Assembly: GCA_034007295.1 (NCBI GenBank)
Contig: JAVERC010000002.1
Coordinates: 149,507-213,506 of the forward strand
Length of the DNA stretch: 64,000 nucleotides
Direction: 5' to 3'
Source: JACKCP01 sp034007295
GTDB taxonomy: Bacteria; Desulfobacterota; Desulfobacteria; Desulfobacterales; JACKCP01
The translations under genes were made by a program, and so were the position numbers. Below the pieces are notes generated by a model. The model searched no databases. It was not told where the DNA came from and was given only the letters and a program-made list of their open reading frames with translations. Positions 1 to 8,483 of this stretch are shown piece by piece. Within the stretch, counting starts at the first letter, position 1. Each line of letters starts with the position of its first letter.

Positions 1-1452
1 AGATATATTGCAGACAGGTTTCTTCCTGATAAGGCAATAGATTTGATTGATGAGGCAGCATCAAAAATAAGAATTGAAATAGATTCAATGCCTGCTGAAA
101 TTGATGAAATTCAGAGAAAAACTACCCAGCTTGAAATTGAAAGGGAAGCTCTTAAAAAGGAAAAGGACGAGGGGTCAAAAAAACGTCTTGGAAAAATTGA
201 GTCTGAACTTTCTTCACTGAAAGAGGAACTTCTTGAGAAAAAAGGTAAGTGGCAGACTGAAAAAGACAAAATCAAGAAGGTTAGAAATATAAGGGAAGAG
301 CTTGAAAAGCTTGGAATTGATGCTGGAAAGCTTGAAAGGGAAGGACAGTATGAAAAGGTTGCTGAAATAAGATATGGAAGAATGAATGAACTTAACAGAG
401 AGCTTGAAAAAGCTGAGAAGGAATCAGCAGAATCAAAGAATTCAATTTTAAGGGAAGAAGTTGATTCAGAAGATATAGCCCAGGTTATTTCAAGATGGAC
501 TGGAATCCCTGTGAGCAAAATGCTTGAAAGTGAAATGGAAAAGCTTGTTTTTATGGAAGACCGCATCACAAAAAGAGTTGTAGGTCAAAATCAGGCTGTA
601 AGAGCTGTTTCAGATGCTGTTAGAAGATCAAGGTCTGGAATATCAGATCCTGATAAACCAATTGGATCATTTATTTTCCTTGGTCCCACAGGAGTTGGTA
701 AAACAGAACTTGCCAAGGCTCTTGCAGAATTTTTGTTTGACAGCGAAAATGCCGTAATAAGAATTGATATGTCTGAATATATGGAAAAACATGCTGTTTC
801 AAGACTTATTGGTGCACCTCCTGGATATGTTGGTTATGAAGAAGGAGGTTATTTAACAGAAGCTGTAAGAAGAAGGCCGTACTGTGTTATTCTTTTTGAT
901 GAAATTGAAAAAGCACATCCCGATGTATTTAATATTCTGCTCCAGATTCTTGATGATGGAAGACTTACAGACGGACATGGAAAAACAGTTGATTTTAAAA
1001 ACACAATAATAATTATGACTTCAAATATTGGAAGTCACCTTGTTCTTGAATATGCAGGAAAAGACTATAATGAAATGACTGAAAAAGTTGGAGAAATTTT
1101 AAGGGGATCATTTAAACCTGAATTTTTAAACAGAATTGATGAAGCAATTGTTTTTCATAATCTTAATAAGGAACAGATAAAGGAAATTGTAAAAATTCAG
1201 CTTAAAAATTTAAAGAAAAGGCTTGAGTCCAAAAATATTTGTATAAATATAAATGATGACGCACTCAATTATATTGCTGAGGCAGGATATTCGCCTGATT
1301 TTGGAGCAAGGCCTTTAAAAAGAGCATTGCAGAATTTAATAGAAAACAGGCTTTCACTTTCTATATTAAAAGGAGAAATTTTTGAGGGAAGTAAAGTAGA
1401 GGTTAGTTTAAAGAACGGGGAAATGGTTTTTGAAACAAAAAAACAAAATTAA
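1..1452 (+). CDS. clpB: ClpB disaggregase, C-terminal part (5' end outside window)
   Basis: Hsp100 AAA+ chaperone that extracts polypeptides from cytoplasmic aggregates together with DnaK. The reading frame is open from base 1, so the N-domain and most of the first ATPase domain lie outside the window. Visible in order are the end of NBD1 (RYIADRFLPDKAIDLIDEAA), a full-length charged coiled-coil M-domain (about nt 60-470), the WTGIPVSKM linker, NBD2 Walker A GPTGVGKT (nt 682-705), pore loop GYVGYEEGG, Walker B VILFDEIEKAH, and the C-terminal small domain with the GARPLKRAL sensor-2 motif. The long M-domain separates it from ClpA and ClpC. It is followed by a spacer with a likely promoter for the next gene. 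The identification is secure. Confidence 0.97.
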   Translation, partial: RYIADRFLPDKAIDLIDEAASKIRIEIDSMPAEIDEIQRKTTQLEIEREALKKEKDEGSKKRLGKIESELSSLKEELLEKKGKWQTEKDKIKKVRNIREELEKLGIDAGKLEREGQYEKVAEIRYGRMNELNRELEKAEKESAESKNSILREEVDSEDIAQVISRWTGIPVSKMLESEMEKLVFMEDRITKRVVGQNQAVRAVSDAVRRSRSGISDPDKPIGSFIFLGPTGVGKTELAKALAEFLFDSENAVIRIDMSEYMEKHAVSRLIGAPPGYVGYEEGGYLTEAVRRRPYCVILFDEIEKAHPDVFNILLQILDDGRLTDGHGKTVDFKNTIIIMTSNIGSHLVLEYAGKDYNEMTEKVGEILRGSFKPEFLNRIDEAIVFHNLNKEQIKEIVKIQLKNLKKRLESKNICININDDALNYIAEAGYSPDFGARPLKRALQNLIENRLSLSILKGEIFEGSKVEVSLKNGEMVFETKKQN

Positions 1453-1519
1453 ATTGTAACTTTTTTTAGAACCTATTCTCTTTTCTGATACAACTTTTTA
1501 GATTTATTGGGATAATCTA

Positions 1520-1548
1520 TTGAGTTCTTGAATAAGTTGTGCTAAAAA
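1520..1548 (+). promoter_or_regulatory. Candidate sigma-70 promoter for the HesB-like selenoprotein
   Basis: TTGAGT (1520-1525), a 17-nt spacer and TAAAAA (1543-1548) lie about 30 bases before the start codon, with a strong GGAGG ribosome site at 1567-1571. Seen by eye only. It would give the selenoprotein its own short-leader transcript, separate from clpB. Confidence 0.45.
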
Positions 1549-1578
1549 TGCACAAAATTTTTTAACGGAGGCAAAAAA

Positions 1579-1896
1579 ATGATTGAAGTAACTAAAAGTG
1601 CAATACAGGAAATAAAAAACTTTTTTGCAGACAAAGATATTATGCCAATAAGAGTTTTTGTTGCAAGCGGCGGCTGAGCAGGCCCATCAATTGCACTTGC
1701 TCTGGATGAGCAGAAAAACACAGACGATGTATTTGAAATTGACGGTTTTAAATTCATAGCAGAAAAAGAATTTATGAAACAGGCTTCACCTGTAAAAATA
1801 GATTACCTTGCAACAGGGTTTAAAGTTGATTCAAGTATTGATTTTGGACCAGGCGGATGCAGCAGCTGCGGTTCAGGCGGAAGCTGTGCCATTTAA
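1579..1896 (+). CDS. HesB/IscA-like selenoprotein (Sec at residue 33, in-frame UGA)
   Basis: Small A-type iron-sulfur-carrier-like protein of 105 residues. The frame opens at ATG 1579 after GGAGG, meets one TGA at 1675-1677, and continues without a break to TAA at 1894-1896. The codons around the TGA read VASGG-U-AGPSIALALDE, where IscA proteins have their first conserved Cys. The C-terminus GGCSSCGSGGSCAI carries the remaining cysteines. HesB-like selenoproteins with Sec at this place are known from sulfate reducers and clostridia. A hairpin suited to act as bacterial SECIS follows the TGA. Standard gene finders would miss or split this gene. Its role in cluster or sulfur transfer is inferred from the family. 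Confidence 0.9.
1675..1713 (+). promoter_or_regulatory. Bacterial SECIS candidate
   Basis: The UGA at 1675-1677 is followed by a perfect 5-bp stem, TGCTC (1698-1702) with GAGCA (1708-1712), closed by the loop TGGAT (1703-1707). A further U-G pair (1697/1713) extends it. The loop begins 25 nt after the UGA and has G in its second position. Spacing and loop agree with known bSECIS elements, which sit roughly 16-37 nt downstream inside the coding sequence. Confidence 0.7.
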
Positions 1897-1919
1897 ATAA
1901 GAATAAAACTTATGCATTC

Positions 1920-1952
1920 AAGGCAGCCAGAATTTAAAAGGCTGCCTTTTTT
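1920..1952 (+). terminator. Intrinsic terminator after the HesB-like selenoprotein
   Basis: AAGGCAGCC (1920-1928) pairs with GGCTGCCTT (1940-1948) across an 11-nt loop and runs into a T-tract. The symmetric arms could also serve the convergent NUDIX gene. Confidence 0.85.
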
Positions 1953-1971
1953 GTTTTATCCATATTTGATT

Positions 1972-2361
1972 TTAATTTAGCTTTGAGTTCAACAATTCAA
2001 TAATTTTAAGGTCTGCTTCAGGGAATTTGTATTTTTTAAATTCTGAAGGTTTTTCCCACAAAAGAAGATCATGGTCATTACTGCATATTTCAAGATCAAT
2101 CAGCTTTACTTCAAAAAAAATTATTTTTATTGTCCCTGATTTATATTTATGAATTACTTCATGAAAAAATGAAATAATTTCAGATTTTACACAAAGTTCT
2201 TCCTCAAGTTCTCTTAAAATGCAGTTTTCAGGTGTTTCATTTTCTTCAAGTTTTCCTCCTGGAAATTCAAAAAATCCCTTAAAATCGCCTGATTTTCTTC
2301 TTCCAATAAGTATCTTGTCTTTTTTTTCATTGAAAATAATAGCAGCACAAACTGTAATCAT
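1972..2361 (-). CDS. NUDIX hydrolase, MutT-like
   Basis: Protein of 129 residues that should hydrolyse nucleoside diphosphates linked to another moiety, with 8-oxo-dGTP cleanup the likeliest role. The NUDIX box is complete from residue 35: GGKLEENETP followed by the REL-EEEL helix that binds divalent metal. The N-terminal strand and the FFEFPGGK turn are typical of the MutT subgroup (about 130 residues). It is convergent with the selenoprotein gene and divergent from the cold-shock gene. The substrate cannot be read from sequence. Confidence 0.88.
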   Translation of the reverse strand: MITVCAAIIFNEKKDKILIGRRKSGDFKGFFEFPGGKLEENETPENCILRELEEELCVKSEIISFFHEVIHKYKSGTIKIIFFEVKLIDLEICSNDHDLLLWEKPSEFKKYKFPEADLKIIELLNSKLN

Positions 2362-2500
2362 AGGTTTCCCATGGGGTTAAAATTTTAAAGAAATTTATTT
2401 ATAACAATAAACATTGAAAACCAAAGAAATATTTAATCTTGACCTGTAAAGAAAAAAAAATTAATATTTTTAAAATCGCTTTTAGGGCGGTCTTGTTTCT

Positions 2501-2539
2501 TTATCAATCTTACAAATTATATTTAAAAAAAATTGATAA
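2501..2539 (+). promoter_or_regulatory. Inverted repeat in the leader or promoter of the cold-shock gene
   Basis: TTATCAAT (2501-2508) is repeated inverted as ATTGATAA (2532-2539), bracketing a possible -10 (TTATAT) whose -35 (TTGTTT) starts near 2493. The start codon is 43 bases further on. It could be an operator or a temperature-responsive mRNA fold; cold-shock genes commonly use structured leaders. Confidence 0.35.
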
Positions 2540-2582
2540 GGGGAACTTTTATATTATTAAATTTAAGAAAGGGTTAGTTTAG

Positions 2583-2783
2583 ATGGCAAACGGAGTAGTT
2601 AAGTGGTTCAGTGACAAAAAGGGCTTTGGTTTTATTGAGCAGGAAAACGGTACAGATATTTTTGTTCATTTTTCAGCAATCAATTCAGATGGTTTCAAAT
2701 CACTGAACGAAGGTGACAAGGTTACTTTTGAAATCAAAGAAGGACCAAAAGGACCTGCAGCTGACAATGTGAGAAAAATTTAA
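2583..2783 (+). CDS. Cold-shock protein, CspA family
   Basis: Single cold-shock domain of 66 residues that binds single-stranded RNA or DNA and melts mRNA structure. It has both nucleic-acid motifs: RNP1 KGFGFI (residues 13-18) and RNP2 DIFVHF (25-30), plus the starting VKWFSDKKG strand. Length matches the family. It stands alone with its own terminator. An inverted repeat lies upstream. Which Csp paralogue it is cannot be decided. Confidence 0.95.
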   Translation: MANGVVKWFSDKKGFGFIEQENGTDIFVHFSAINSDGFKSLNEGDKVTFEIKEGPKGPAADNVRKI

Positions 2784-2807
2784 TTTTTTTATATTTTTGA
2801 AAACTTA

Positions 2808-2847
2808 AAGCATCTTCAACTTTAAAGGTTGAAGATGCTTTTTTTTT
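2808..2847 (+). terminator. Intrinsic terminator of the cold-shock gene
   Basis: A perfect 13-bp stem, AAGCATCTTCAAC (2808-2820) with GTTGAAGATGCTT (2828-2840), has a 7-nt loop and a run of T. Confidence 0.92.
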
Positions 2848-2851
2848 GTAC

Positions 2852-2997
2852 TTAGTTGCTGAACGAAAACGGCCTTTTTTGTCCATTTCTGCGTCAGAAT
2901 CAAAATTTAATCCTCAAAATACTAAATGTATCCTAAAGGTTAAATTTTTCATCTTCCTTGAACTGAACAAAAAATTCTCGTTTTCGGCCAATCACTA
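2852..2997 (-). repeat. Dispersed hairpin repeat, copy 1
   Basis: Near-consensus 146-bp copy. Read on the minus strand it starts TAGTGATTGGCCGAAAACG and ends CGTTTTCGTTCAGCAACTAA. It differs from the copy at 30861 at only a few places, which suggests recent spread. It sits between the Csp terminator and the YcgN-like gene. Confidence 0.9.
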
Positions 2998-3028
2998 CTG
3001 AATAATTAAAACAGCTGTGTTAATAAAT

Positions 3029-3463
3029 ATGGAAAAAGATTTTTTTAAAATTAAGGATATGCGTGATTTTAATGAAGAAGAATGGGAGCTTATTTGTTCA
3101 TGCTGCGGGCTTTGCTGTATGGAGAAACTTATAGACAGTGAAACACAAGAACTTTATTTTACCTGTGTGTCCTGTACTTATCTTGATCTTGATTCTTTAA
3201 AATGCAGTGTTTACAAAAAAAGATTAGAATTAAAAAAAGACTGCATAAAATTAAATATTGATTATCTTGAAAATTATATTAATTATCTTCCCACAAATTG
3301 TTCATACAGGATTCTTTTTCTGGAAAAAAAGCTGCCATACTGGCATTATCTTATTTCAGGTGATAAAAATCTTGTTCATAAACTTGGAATTTCAGCGTTT
3401 GGAAAAGCTGTTTCAGGTAAAGATATAAATGAGGATGATTTAGAAGATTATATTATAGATTGA
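3029..3463 (+). CDS. YcgN/UPF0260 family cysteine-cluster protein
   Basis: Protein of 144 residues from ATG 3029; a GTG at 3017 would add four residues and neither start has a clear ribosome site. It has the pattern of the YcgN family: W.LICSCCGLCCMEKLID near the N-terminus, then TCVSCTYLD and C.VY, followed by LP.NCSYR and LPYWHYL. The clustered cysteines suggest metal or Fe-S binding. Its function is not established. It is 29 bases ahead of purB and probably shares its transcript. Confidence 0.8.
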   Translation: MEKDFFKIKDMRDFNEEEWELICSCCGLCCMEKLIDSETQELYFTCVSCTYLDLDSLKCSVYKKRLELKKDCIKLNIDYLENYINYLPTNCSYRILFLEKKLPYWHYLISGDKNLVHKLGISAFGKAVSGKDINEDDLEDYIID

Positions 3464-3492
3464 ATTTTGAATTTAAAAAAAGGGAGTAAAAA

Positions 3493-4866
3493 ATGAATCA
3501 GGTACTGTCTCTTTCAGTTCTTGACGGAAGATATAAAAGACACACTTCAGTTTTATCTGAAATTTTTTCTGAATTTGGCCTTATAAAGCACAGAATAGAA
3601 ATTGAAATCAAGTGGTTTATTTTTTTAATGGAAGAACTGGAATTTGGGAATCTTTCGGATCAAGACAAGACATATCTTAATAAAATAATTGAAAACTTCA
3701 GTGCTTCTGATGCACAAAAAATAAAAGATATTGAAAAAGTTACAAACCATGATGTTAAAGCCTGCGAATATTTTTTAAAGGAAAAATTTGATGAAGGCTC
3801 AAAAAATCTTTCAGGTTTAAAAGAATGGATTCATTTTGCATGCACATCAGAAGATATAAATAATACTTCTTATTGTCTTATGATAAAAAGAGGCAGGCAA
3901 AAAGCACTTGAACTTTTTAATCAAATTCTTGATCTTGTAGAAAATTTAGGAATCAAATTCAAATCAGAACCAATGATGTCAAGAACCCATGGACAGCCTG
4001 CAACTCCAACAACCATGGGTAAAGAACTGATAAATTTTGCATGGAGAATAAGAGAAGAGCTTGAAACACTGAAAAACCTTCCCATTCAAGGCAAAATGAA
4101 CGGTGCAACAGGTAATTTCAATGCTCATATTTCTGCTTTTCCAGATATTGACTGGGCCAAAGCCTCTGAAAATTTTATAAAAAAATATCTTGAAGCTGAG
4201 CCTCTTTTTTATACAACCCAGATTAATCCATACTCTTATATTGCAAAAAATCTTCACTCAATTTCAAGACTTTGTTCCATTTCAATTGATATGGCACGGG
4301 ATATGTGGGGATATATTTCAATTGGGTATTTTAAGCAGAAAATCAAGGAAGGCGAGGTAGGTTCTTCAACAATGCCGCACAAGGTTAACCCAATAGATTT
4401 TGAAAACAGCGAAGGAAACTTTGGGCTCTGTTCTGCAATGGCAGAACATATTGGTTCTAAGCTTCTTATTTCAAGATTTCAAAGGGATTTATCCGATTCA
4501 ACAGTATTAAGAAATATTGGTGCTGTTTTTGGTTATTTTTTTATTGGAGGAAATTCAATTTTAAAAGGTCTTTCAAAGGTTGAACTGAACAAGGAAGCAT
4601 TGAAAAAAGATCTTGAAGAAAATCTTGAACTTTTAGCAGAGCCTGTCCAGACTGTAATGAGAGCTTTTGGCGAAAAAGATCCATATGAAAAAATGAAAAA
4701 GCTTACAAGAGGACACAGAATAACAAGGCATGAGCTTGATACATTTATTGATTGTCTTGAAAATCTTCCTCAAAATGAAAAGGAAAGGCTCAAGAAACTT
4801 ACTCCACAAACATACACAGGAGCAGCAGAAACTCTTGTTGACAAGTACATAAAAACTTATCTTTAG
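3493..4866 (+). CDS. purB: Adenylosuccinate lyase
   Basis: Cytoplasmic enzyme of purine synthesis that splits fumarate from SAICAR and from adenylosuccinate. At 457 residues it has the length and style of the E. coli-type PurB rather than the shorter Bacillus type. The fumarase-superfamily signature GSSTMPHKVNP is at about residues 290-300, with the TSEDINN and SRTHGQPATPTTMGKE active-site segments upstream. ATG 3493 follows an AGGGAG ribosome site. Other purine genes are not nearby. Confidence 0.97.
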   Translation: MNQVLSLSVLDGRYKRHTSVLSEIFSEFGLIKHRIEIEIKWFIFLMEELEFGNLSDQDKTYLNKIIENFSASDAQKIKDIEKVTNHDVKACEYFLKEKFDEGSKNLSGLKEWIHFACTSEDINNTSYCLMIKRGRQKALELFNQILDLVENLGIKFKSEPMMSRTHGQPATPTTMGKELINFAWRIREELETLKNLPIQGKMNGATGNFNAHISAFPDIDWAKASENFIKKYLEAEPLFYTTQINPYSYIAKNLHSISRLCSISIDMARDMWGYISIGYFKQKIKEGEVGSSTMPHKVNPIDFENSEGNFGLCSAMAEHIGSKLLISRFQRDLSDSTVLRNIGAVFGYFFIGGNSILKGLSKVELNKEALKKDLEENLELLAEPVQTVMRAFGEKDPYEKMKKLTRGHRITRHELDTFIDCLENLPQNEKERLKKLTPQTYTGAAETLVDKYIKTYL

Positions 4867-4976
4867 TTAAGTTTTTTTAAAGGCTGCCGAATTTAAGTTG
4901 AAATGGATTTATTGAAAATTATAAATAATCATAACTGTTGTTTCATGCTTAAAAGGCAGTCTTAAAATATGGAGGC

Positions 4977-6008
4977 ATGATGAAAAAAAACCTTATTTTT
5001 TTTTCTATTGTATTTTTCTTTTTGTCAGTTATTAGTTCATATTCAGCAAATCTTGTTATTCATTTAAAGGATAACTCAAGGATTTTATCAAAAGATTTTA
5101 CCCTGCCTCTAGACAATGATGAAAAAACTGATGTCTATAATCCAAATGTAAGGGTTACTGATTTGAATATATCTCAAATGGAATACACATCAGATAAAGA
5201 CAATCTTGTTCATTTTATTTTAAAAGATGATCTTTTAACCAAAGTTTCTGAAATCGATTTTGTGGACAGAGTACCTGGGATTTCTGATAATTATGGTTTG
5301 ACAATAAAGTTTTTGGATAAAACACAGGAAAATACTTCCAATGCAAGATTTTACAAATACAGCGGAAACAATACTCCCTCTAAAAAAATATCTGTTTTAA
5401 GATTTGATGAGTACAACAATACCTGGGTTCCAGAGTACATAGACATATCAATGATTGATAAGATTGAGTTCAGAAAAAGAGCTTTGGTAAAAAAAGAAGA
5501 CAGCATAAAAAAAGATGAGTCAGAAACTGAAAGTAAAGATAAAAAAGAATCAGGATACAAAAAAAAGGTATTGTTCAGTTCTGATAATTTTGATGAACAA
5601 AGCTTTGAACAAAATTTAAAAAATGCCATGCTGAATTTAAAAAACAGCAACAATGAATTTGGAACTTCAATTGTTTTAAGGGTTAATTTTGATTTTGATT
5701 CAAGTTCAATTAATTCTAAAGCAACTTCTTTTTTAGATATCATATCAGGTGTTCTTAGCTCACCTGAGCTTGCTGGAGCAAGATTTAGTTTAAGAGGTTT
5801 TACAGACAGTACTGGTGATGAAAAATACAATCTCACTTTGAGTAAAAAAAGAGCTGAATCTGTAAAAGCCTATCTTCAGAAAAAAAATATTTCGTCTTTG
5901 AGACTTGAATCAATTGGTTTAGGGGAAAAAATGCCTATTCTTCCAAATACCAGTGAATATTATAAGAGCCTTAACAGAAGAGTGGAAATTTATCCGCTTT
6001 ATTTTTAA
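4977..6008 (+). CDS. OmpA-family cell-envelope protein
   Basis: 343 residues with an N-terminal hydrophobic signal segment (IFFSIVFFFLSVISSYSA), an unrecognised region of about 200 residues, a lysine-rich stretch near residues 165-195, and a C-terminal OmpA-like peptidoglycan-binding domain: NFDFDSSSIN, then LRGFTDSTGDEKYNLTLSKK with R.ES...YL, ending NRRVEIYP. It probably tethers the outer membrane or a periplasmic assembly to the wall. ATG 4980 has better spacing from GGAGG than ATG 4977. The middle region could not be assigned. The next gene starts 5 bases later. Confidence 0.85.
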   Translation: MMKKNLIFFSIVFFFLSVISSYSANLVIHLKDNSRILSKDFTLPLDNDEKTDVYNPNVRVTDLNISQMEYTSDKDNLVHFILKDDLLTKVSEIDFVDRVPGISDNYGLTIKFLDKTQENTSNARFYKYSGNNTPSKKISVLRFDEYNNTWVPEYIDISMIDKIEFRKRALVKKEDSIKKDESETESKDKKESGYKKKVLFSSDNFDEQSFEQNLKNAMLNLKNSNNEFGTSIVLRVNFDFDSSSINSKATSFLDIISGVLSSPELAGARFSLRGFTDSTGDEKYNLTLSKKRAESVKAYLQKKNISSLRLESIGLGEKMPILPNTSEYYKSLNRRVEIYPLYF

Positions 6009-6013
6009 TTATT

Positions 6014-7444
6014 ATGACTAAAGGACTTCTTCTTGAAATAAAAAACATTACCATTTATTATCCAGGCAATTTTGTTTTGCCCAATACTTCGTTTTCAATT
6101 TCACGGGGGGAAAATATCCTTGTAACAGGAAAAAACGGAAGCGGCAAAACCTCTCTAATGAAAGCATTGACAGGCGAGGTTTCAATTTGTAAAGGAAATA
6201 TTTCCCGCTATCACAAGCTTCCTTTAAGTAAAAATATTTCATATATTTCCTTTGAAAATCTAAGAAAAATACTGCGTAAACAGGAAATTCTTGAAGAAGC
6301 AGAATATTATTCTGGAAAAGAAATAAAGCCAGATGTTTTTACTATTCTTAATGAAAATAAGTCTCTTTTAAAAATATTTGATTTGAATTCATTCAAAGGT
6401 AAAAAAATTGATAATCTTTCAAGCGGGGAATTAAGAAAATTCCAAATTTTAAAAGCTCTGGAAAATGACCCTGAACTTCTAATACTTGATGAACCATTTG
6501 ACGGTCTTGATTCAAACTCGGTTGATCTTTTGAAAAATTTTATTTCAAATTTGTGCTGCTCAGATATAGCTGTTATCCTTGTAACACACAGGGTTGATGA
6601 AATTTTAAACTGTAATTTCAAATATCTTGCTGTTTATGATAACAAAGTTTTTGAAGTTGAAAGCCCTGACCTTTTAAAAATTTCAGATGAAAAAATTCCT
6701 GATTTGACTGAATTTGAGAAATATAAGCCTGAGTTTAAAAAAGATGTCATTGCCAAGCTTTCAAATTGCAGTGTTTATTACGGCGAAAAAAAGGTACTTG
6801 AAAATATTAATCTTCAGATTTCAACTGGAGAAAAATGGGTTGTAAAAGGTGAAAACGGCTGTGGTAAATCAACACTTTTATCTCTTATAACAGGAGATAA
6901 TCTTCAGGTTTATTCAAATGATGTAAAAGTCTTTGGCAAAAAAATAGGACTTGGGACAACTCTTTTTGAATTTAAAAAAAATACAGGGTATGTTTCTCCA
7001 TCACTTCATTTAAAATATGATAAAAAAGTTGAAGCTTACAAGGTTTTGATTTCAGGTTATTATGATTCTGTCGGTCTTTACAAAAAACCGGAAAAAATCC
7101 AGATTGAGACTGCAAGATATATTTTTAAAAAATTTAATATTGAAAATCTTTTTTATAAAAGATTTCTTTCCCTTTCATATGGTCAGCAAAGACTTGTTCT
7201 TATTTTAAGAGCACTTATAAAAGATCCGGATCTTATTATAATGGACGAACCCTGTCACGGCCTTGATTCTTTTCACAGAAAAATTGTTTTAAATATTGTA
7301 AGAACAATTTGTAAAATGCCTCATAAATCACTTATTTATGTAACACATTCAGATTTGGAACTTGATTTTGACTATGATTTTGTTTTTGAATTTATCAGAA
7401 AAAAAGATAATTTGGGTTATTATGCAAAAACAATAAGAGTGTGA
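6014..7444 (+). CDS. Tandem ABC ATPase, ModF-like
   Basis: One polypeptide of 476 residues with two ABC ATPase domains and no membrane segment. Domain 1 has Walker A GKNGSGKT, signature LSSGELRK and Walker B LLILDEPFDG. Domain 2 has GENGCGKS, LSYGQQRL and LIIMDEPCHG. This layout and length match ModF/PhrA proteins, soluble ATPases of uncertain role once linked to molybdate uptake. No molybdate transporter is nearby, so the name describes architecture only. It is probably co-transcribed with the OmpA-like gene. Confidence 0.8.
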   Translation: MTKGLLLEIKNITIYYPGNFVLPNTSFSISRGENILVTGKNGSGKTSLMKALTGEVSICKGNISRYHKLPLSKNISYISFENLRKILRKQEILEEAEYYSGKEIKPDVFTILNENKSLLKIFDLNSFKGKKIDNLSSGELRKFQILKALENDPELLILDEPFDGLDSNSVDLLKNFISNLCCSDIAVILVTHRVDEILNCNFKYLAVYDNKVFEVESPDLLKISDEKIPDLTEFEKYKPEFKKDVIAKLSNCSVYYGEKKVLENINLQISTGEKWVVKGENGCGKSTLLSLITGDNLQVYSNDVKVFGKKIGLGTTLFEFKKNTGYVSPSLHLKYDKKVEAYKVLISGYYDSVGLYKKPEKIQIETARYIFKKFNIENLFYKRFLSLSYGQQRLVLILRALIKDPDLIIMDEPCHGLDSFHRKIVLNIVRTICKMPHKSLIYVTHSDLELDFDYDFVFEFIRKKDNLGYYAKTIRV

Positions 7445-7489
7445 ATGCTTTATTTAAAAGGATTTAGGTGAGTTTTTAAGGAATTTAAC

Positions 7490-7565
7490 TGGTGTGCCCG
7501 GCGGGAATCGAACCCACGATTTCCGGCTTCGGAGGCCGGCGTCTTATCCTCTGGACTACGGGCAC
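7490..7565 (-). tRNA. tRNA-Arg (anticodon CCG)
   Basis: Acceptor stem GTGCCCG/CGGGCAC, anticodon loop CTCCGAA with anticodon CCG, T-arm GGGTTCGATTCCC, and an encoded CCA end. It reads CGG codons and stands alone. Confidence 0.95.
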
Positions 7566-7757
7566 GTTTTTAATTATTTTAAATAGATTTAAAGTATTTT
7601 TACTTTATTTAAGTTATAATTACAGCTAATTATTTCAATATTCACACAGACTAATCAACTAAGTTATGGGATAATAAAAGTCAAGTAAATGTTTTTGTTT
7701 TTATGTTTCTTATCTGTTACATTAAATTTTCCTATGACTTATTTTTAAGGAGTTTTT

Positions 7758-8483
7758 ATGTCTGGATTCAGTAATGGTTTTTCAAACAGTCCATTTGAGG
7801 ACTACAGGCATGTATTGACAGGACTTGTGAAAAATAAGAAAAAAACTGTCCCTTGGCAGACAAGGGAAAATAAGAAATCATATTGTTTGGCCAAAAAAGA
7901 TGATGACCTTTTTTTGAAAGAAATGTCAGATGTTATTCCTTTAAAAGGTAAAAAAAAGATTGGAGGCTGTTTAAATAAAATAAAGAGGTACAATAAAATT
8001 GATTATTATTGTGAAAAAAAGGAAGTTTTAAAAAAGCTAGAAAAACTTCTTGATTCTGGAGAAGGTTTTGAAGTATCAAAAACTCCAGAATATTGTGAAC
8101 TGATTGGGGCAGGAGTTTGTGAGGAAACAGCAAAAAAGCTCCATAAAGGTAAATTTTCGGTTCAGGCATATATTGATCTGCACGGATTTTCAAGAATTGA
8201 TGCAGATGAGATTGTTAGAAATTTTCTTGAAAAAAGTTTTAGGGAAAATAAAAACGCAGTTTTAATTGTTCATGGACGTGGTCTTTCTTCAAAAAATGAA
8301 CCGGTATTGAAAAATCTTGTACAGGAGATTTTGAGTTCCAATTACTGGAGAAGAAGAATTTTTGCCTGTGCCAGTGCAAAAAGTACAGATGGCGGAGGCG
8401 GGGGAACCTATGTTCTTTTCAGAAAAAAGCCTCTTTCAAAAAATCAGGAAAAGAAGCTCTTAAAAAAACAGGTATATTATTAA
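7758..8483 (+). CDS. Smr-domain protein
   Basis: 241 residues. The last 90 form an Smr (small MutS-related) domain: YIDLHGFSRIDADEIVRNFL, LIVHGRGLSSKNEPVLKNLV and a glycine-rich DGGGGGTYVLFRK end. Stand-alone Smr proteins of this size (SmrA/SmrB/YdaL type) act on nucleic acids, several as endonucleases; SmrB cleaves mRNA at collided ribosomes. The N-terminal 130 residues are basic and unassigned. Its stop overlaps the start of the DUF503 gene (TAATG), implying coupled translation. Confidence 0.88.
   Translation: MSGFSNGFSNSPFEDYRHVLTGLVKNKKKTVPWQTRENKKSYCLAKKDDDLFLKEMSDVIPLKGKKKIGGCLNKIKRYNKIDYYCEKKEVLKKLEKLLDSGEGFEVSKTPEYCELIGAGVCEETAKKLHKGKFSVQAYIDLHGFSRIDADEIVRNFLEKSFRENKNAVLIVHGRGLSSKNEPVLKNLVQEILSSNYWRRRIFACASAKSTDGGGGGTYVLFRKKPLSKNQEKKLLKKQVYY

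Noticed and set aside
1542..1757. Minus-strand 71-codon frame opposite the selenoprotein
   Set aside because: It is the antisense shadow of the HesB-like gene that continues through UGA.
2852..2997. CRISPR array made of the repeated elements
   Set aside because: The copies are about 140 bases long, kilobases apart, in both orientations and without regular spacers; no cas genes are present.
6014..7444. Calling the double ABC ATPase a transporter subunit or an ABC-F translation factor
   Set aside because: No membrane partner is adjacent, and the linker between the two ABC domains lacks the long charged arm of ABC-F proteins; the ModF layout fits better.
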